A stretch of DNA of 64,000 nt from Desmodesmus armatus (Eukaryota; Chlorophyta; Chlorophyceae; Sphaeropleales; Scenedesmaceae): positions 248,001-312,000 of the forward strand of contig VIIQ02000078.1 in the NCBI GenBank assembly GCA_007449985.2, given 5' to 3'. Below, piece after piece: positions 63,926 to 64,000 of this stretch (its first letter is position 1; every line of letters starts with the position of its first letter). Position numbers and translations under genes: made by a program. The notes beneath the pieces were generated by a model. The model did not search any database. It was not told the origin of the DNA and saw only the letters and a list, made by a program, of their open reading frames with translations.

Positions 63926-64000
63926 ACATTTGACAACAGCACAGCCAGTTGCACACAGGCACCCAAGCCACGCCGCCTGCACCCACACGGTGCGAGCGTG

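Larger units (their letters stand above)
59967..64000. other. Right-hand region without a recognisable gene
   Basis: Strongly A/C-rich on the plus strand from about 60.6 kb, the mirror image of 36.2-41.2 kb, which may reflect minus-strand transcription. Frames up to 160 codons (60934-61386 +, 61509-61991 +) have no family motifs and lie over tandem duplications. LYR-gene promoter sequence should be near 59967-60300. Confidence 0.45.

Overview
This window looks like nuclear DNA of a green alga. It has intron-dense genes with GT-AG introns, GC-rich coding sequence and very long CAG/CTG tracts that encode Gln, Ala or Ser runs. It also has a plant-type TTTAGGG telomeric island and a family of tyrosine-kinase-like receptor kinases of the sort seen in chlorophytes. 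A chlorophycean (possibly Sphaeropleales) source is inference only. No bacterial or organellar gene organisation is present.

Layout, left to right. (1) 1-5474, + strand: a decayed Ty3/gypsy retrotransposon (gag, protease, reverse transcriptase, RNase H, then what looks like the start of a DNA-methyltransferase domain). It is broken by frame changes and no integrase is visible. (2) 6007-25661, - strand: DNA polymerase theta (POLQ), at least 24 exons. The helicase is complete in its motifs; the polymerase domain is visible only as far as motif A, next to the retroelement. (3) 26407-36144, + strand: a receptor-like TKL protein kinase with signal peptide, large ectodomain, one transmembrane helix and a non-RD kinase domain. 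(4) 36145-42311: no convincing gene. (5) 42312-56966, - strand: a TPR plus double-methyltransferase protein of the PRMT9/PRMT7 class. (6) 57387-58110, + strand: a two-exon RRM protein, divergent from the PRMT gene. (7) 59381-59966, - strand: a two-exon LYR-motif mitochondrial-type protein. (8) 59967-64000: no convincing gene; several tandem duplications.

The most unusual signal is shared by the three large genes. At least ten exons are preceded by extra truncated copies of their own intron 3' end, AG acceptor and first few dozen exon bases. Copy number runs from 2 to 15. The full-length exon is always the last copy in the transcript direction. In two POLQ exons there is also a downstream copy of the exon 3' end with its donor. 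The extreme case is a PRMT exon with 15 acceptor copies, partly arranged as near-identical 316-bp units. Three families of short dispersed elements with covarying hairpins lie in introns and intergenic DNA. Several of them place their simple-repeat tail directly at a splice acceptor.

Exon borders were set by eye from GT/AG sites, reading frame and recognisable protein motifs. Most should be right to a few bases; those marked approximate are less certain. No database search was run.
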